Shown here: positions 62,943 through 64,000 of the stretch, piece after piece
How positions within the stretch are numbered: the stretch's first letter is position 1
How the letters are laid out: the number at the start of each line of letters is the position of its first letter
NCBI GenBank assembly: GCA_013399115.1
Contig: VXAA01000921.1
Location: forward strand, 311,782 to 375,781
Source: Anseranas semipalmata
Lineage: Eukaryota; Chordata; Aves; Anseriformes; Anseranatidae
Direction: 5' to 3'
DNA length: 64,000 nucleotides
The notes under the pieces: model-generated
The model's database searches: none
Seen by the model: only the letters and a program-made list of their open reading frames with translations
What the model was told of the DNA's origin: nothing
Made by a program: the position numbers and the translations under genes

Positions 62943-64000
62943 ACAACAGAAGTGTTATTTTTAATCACTGTTTGTGTAAAATAAGGCTAGAACTATTTTT
63001 ACCTACTTCCATGCCTGTTTTGAAGATTTGTCAATAAATGTCTACACTTAGTTTTGAGAAACTCAAAGACAGCATAGACAAGTACAAACTTATTATAAAG
63101 TGGCCCAGAATGCAGCGAAACATGATTAACAAGCTAAAGCCTATTGAAAGTCCCAGATTTCTGCTTTTAAGTCACATAGGCACTTTTGTGGGCCACAATC
63201 CCTGTCTCCATCAGAATCCTGGAAAAAAAAGGACATTTCTGAAAGGGCTTAACACATTACTTCAGTTGGAATGCCAAGCAGACAAGAAAGCTAGGAGAAA
63301 TCCTTCCACTTAATACTTTGGGTCAAACCCAGTGCACAGGCACTTAGAGCAAATACTGGAGGTTCTACCTGAGTAGGTTTTGTTGTCGTAAGTTGAATGA
63401 CTTTGGTGACTTCCCCGACACAAAAACATAGCTCTAGAAAACTTTTCTTTGTCCAGAAGGGAAGAAGATGGAGAAGCTCTGGGGTGTTTGTTGTTGGTGT
63501 TCCTCAGTAGTGTGGACCAGGCAGAGTGACCAGGGCAAGGACATCATTTGGCAGCGTTGTAGCATCAGAAAGGTGGCACAGTGACTCCAAAACTGAGGGA
63601 GGTCTGCCAGGTCCTGCTGGCTGAGATTTGGCTTCTGCTGCCCACTGCAGAGGTGGATGAGCAACCCTGCAGAGCAGCTGCAAGCTATCCGCCATGTGGC
63701 AGCCCCAGGCCCGCTTGCTGGCTGCTCCCGAAATCCCAGGCTGTGCTGAGTGCTCGGAGAGAAAATGCTGCGTGATGGAAAGCTTTCCTCATCACCGCCC
63801 AGTGAAACCCTCTTGCCATTCAAAATCTCTGCAGGCAGAAAGCATGTAATTTCCCACTTCTTGTGCATAAAACTGGGAGGCAGGCTTTCCCAATCCCCTG
63901 CATTGTTGCTATTAGCCTGCTGTTTTCACACAGCCCCTCTGCACGCTGCATGATTCAGGCTGTGCATTCCTCATGCCCAGATCCTAACTGCCACACAGTA

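Larger units (their letters stand above)
57481..64000. other. Intergenic; no gene recognised
   Basis: This is AT-rich with a GC-rich patch at about 60980-61450. Simple repeats are (ACC)n at 57751-57765, an A-run at 60666-60679 and (CAAA)5 at 62922-62942. No exon with splice-site and family support was found on either strand. Confidence 0.6.

Overview
This is vertebrate nuclear DNA, most likely from a bird. It holds one multi-exon gene with GT-AG introns, a truncated CR1 LINE of the sauropsid type, few other recognisable repeats, short introns, and sharp GC-rich patches in AT-richer DNA. The species cannot be told. Sequence quality is draft-like, with one N at 7231 and a 110-base N run at 38205-38314.

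The only gene I can support fully is WSCD1 on the + strand. Eight coding exons between 7656 and 30805 join in frame into a 574-residue protein; the mammalian orthologue, from memory, has 575. The protein is a type II Golgi membrane protein with a short cytosolic tail, one signal-anchor helix, a stem, two tandem WSC domains and a C-terminal sulfotransferase-like domain. From memory, the WSCD1/WSCD2 pair has been linked to O-sulfation of sialic acid.

Layout: 1-7415 is 5' flank or a 5' non-coding intron, with small CpG-rich patches that could hold a promoter or untranslated exon. 7416-7655 is probably the untranslated start of the first coding exon and carries two short upstream ORFs. 7656-30805 is the coding part, with seven introns of 0.85-8.0 kb. 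The CR1 lies antisense in intron 4. 30806 to about 31600 is the 3' UTR, with several AATAAA signals. From 31.7 kb to the end I find no certain gene. This half is AT-rich and gene-poor, broken by GC-rich islands near 32.3, 36.5, 38.7, 42.2, 45.2, 52.7, 55.3, 57.2 and 61.2 kb.

The most unusual structure is the 38.54-38.92 kb island. A GC-rich block occurs twice at a 236-bp offset, and the first copy contains five perfect copies of a 10-bp unit. The second copy carries the palindrome CGTTTAAACG. A minus-strand segment at 56940-57163 looks like a terminal exon but matches no family I know. Inside WSCD1, the two WSC domains sit on matching exon pairs bounded by phase-1 introns, with internal introns at the same place one nucleotide apart. 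I see no clear new multi-gene system.
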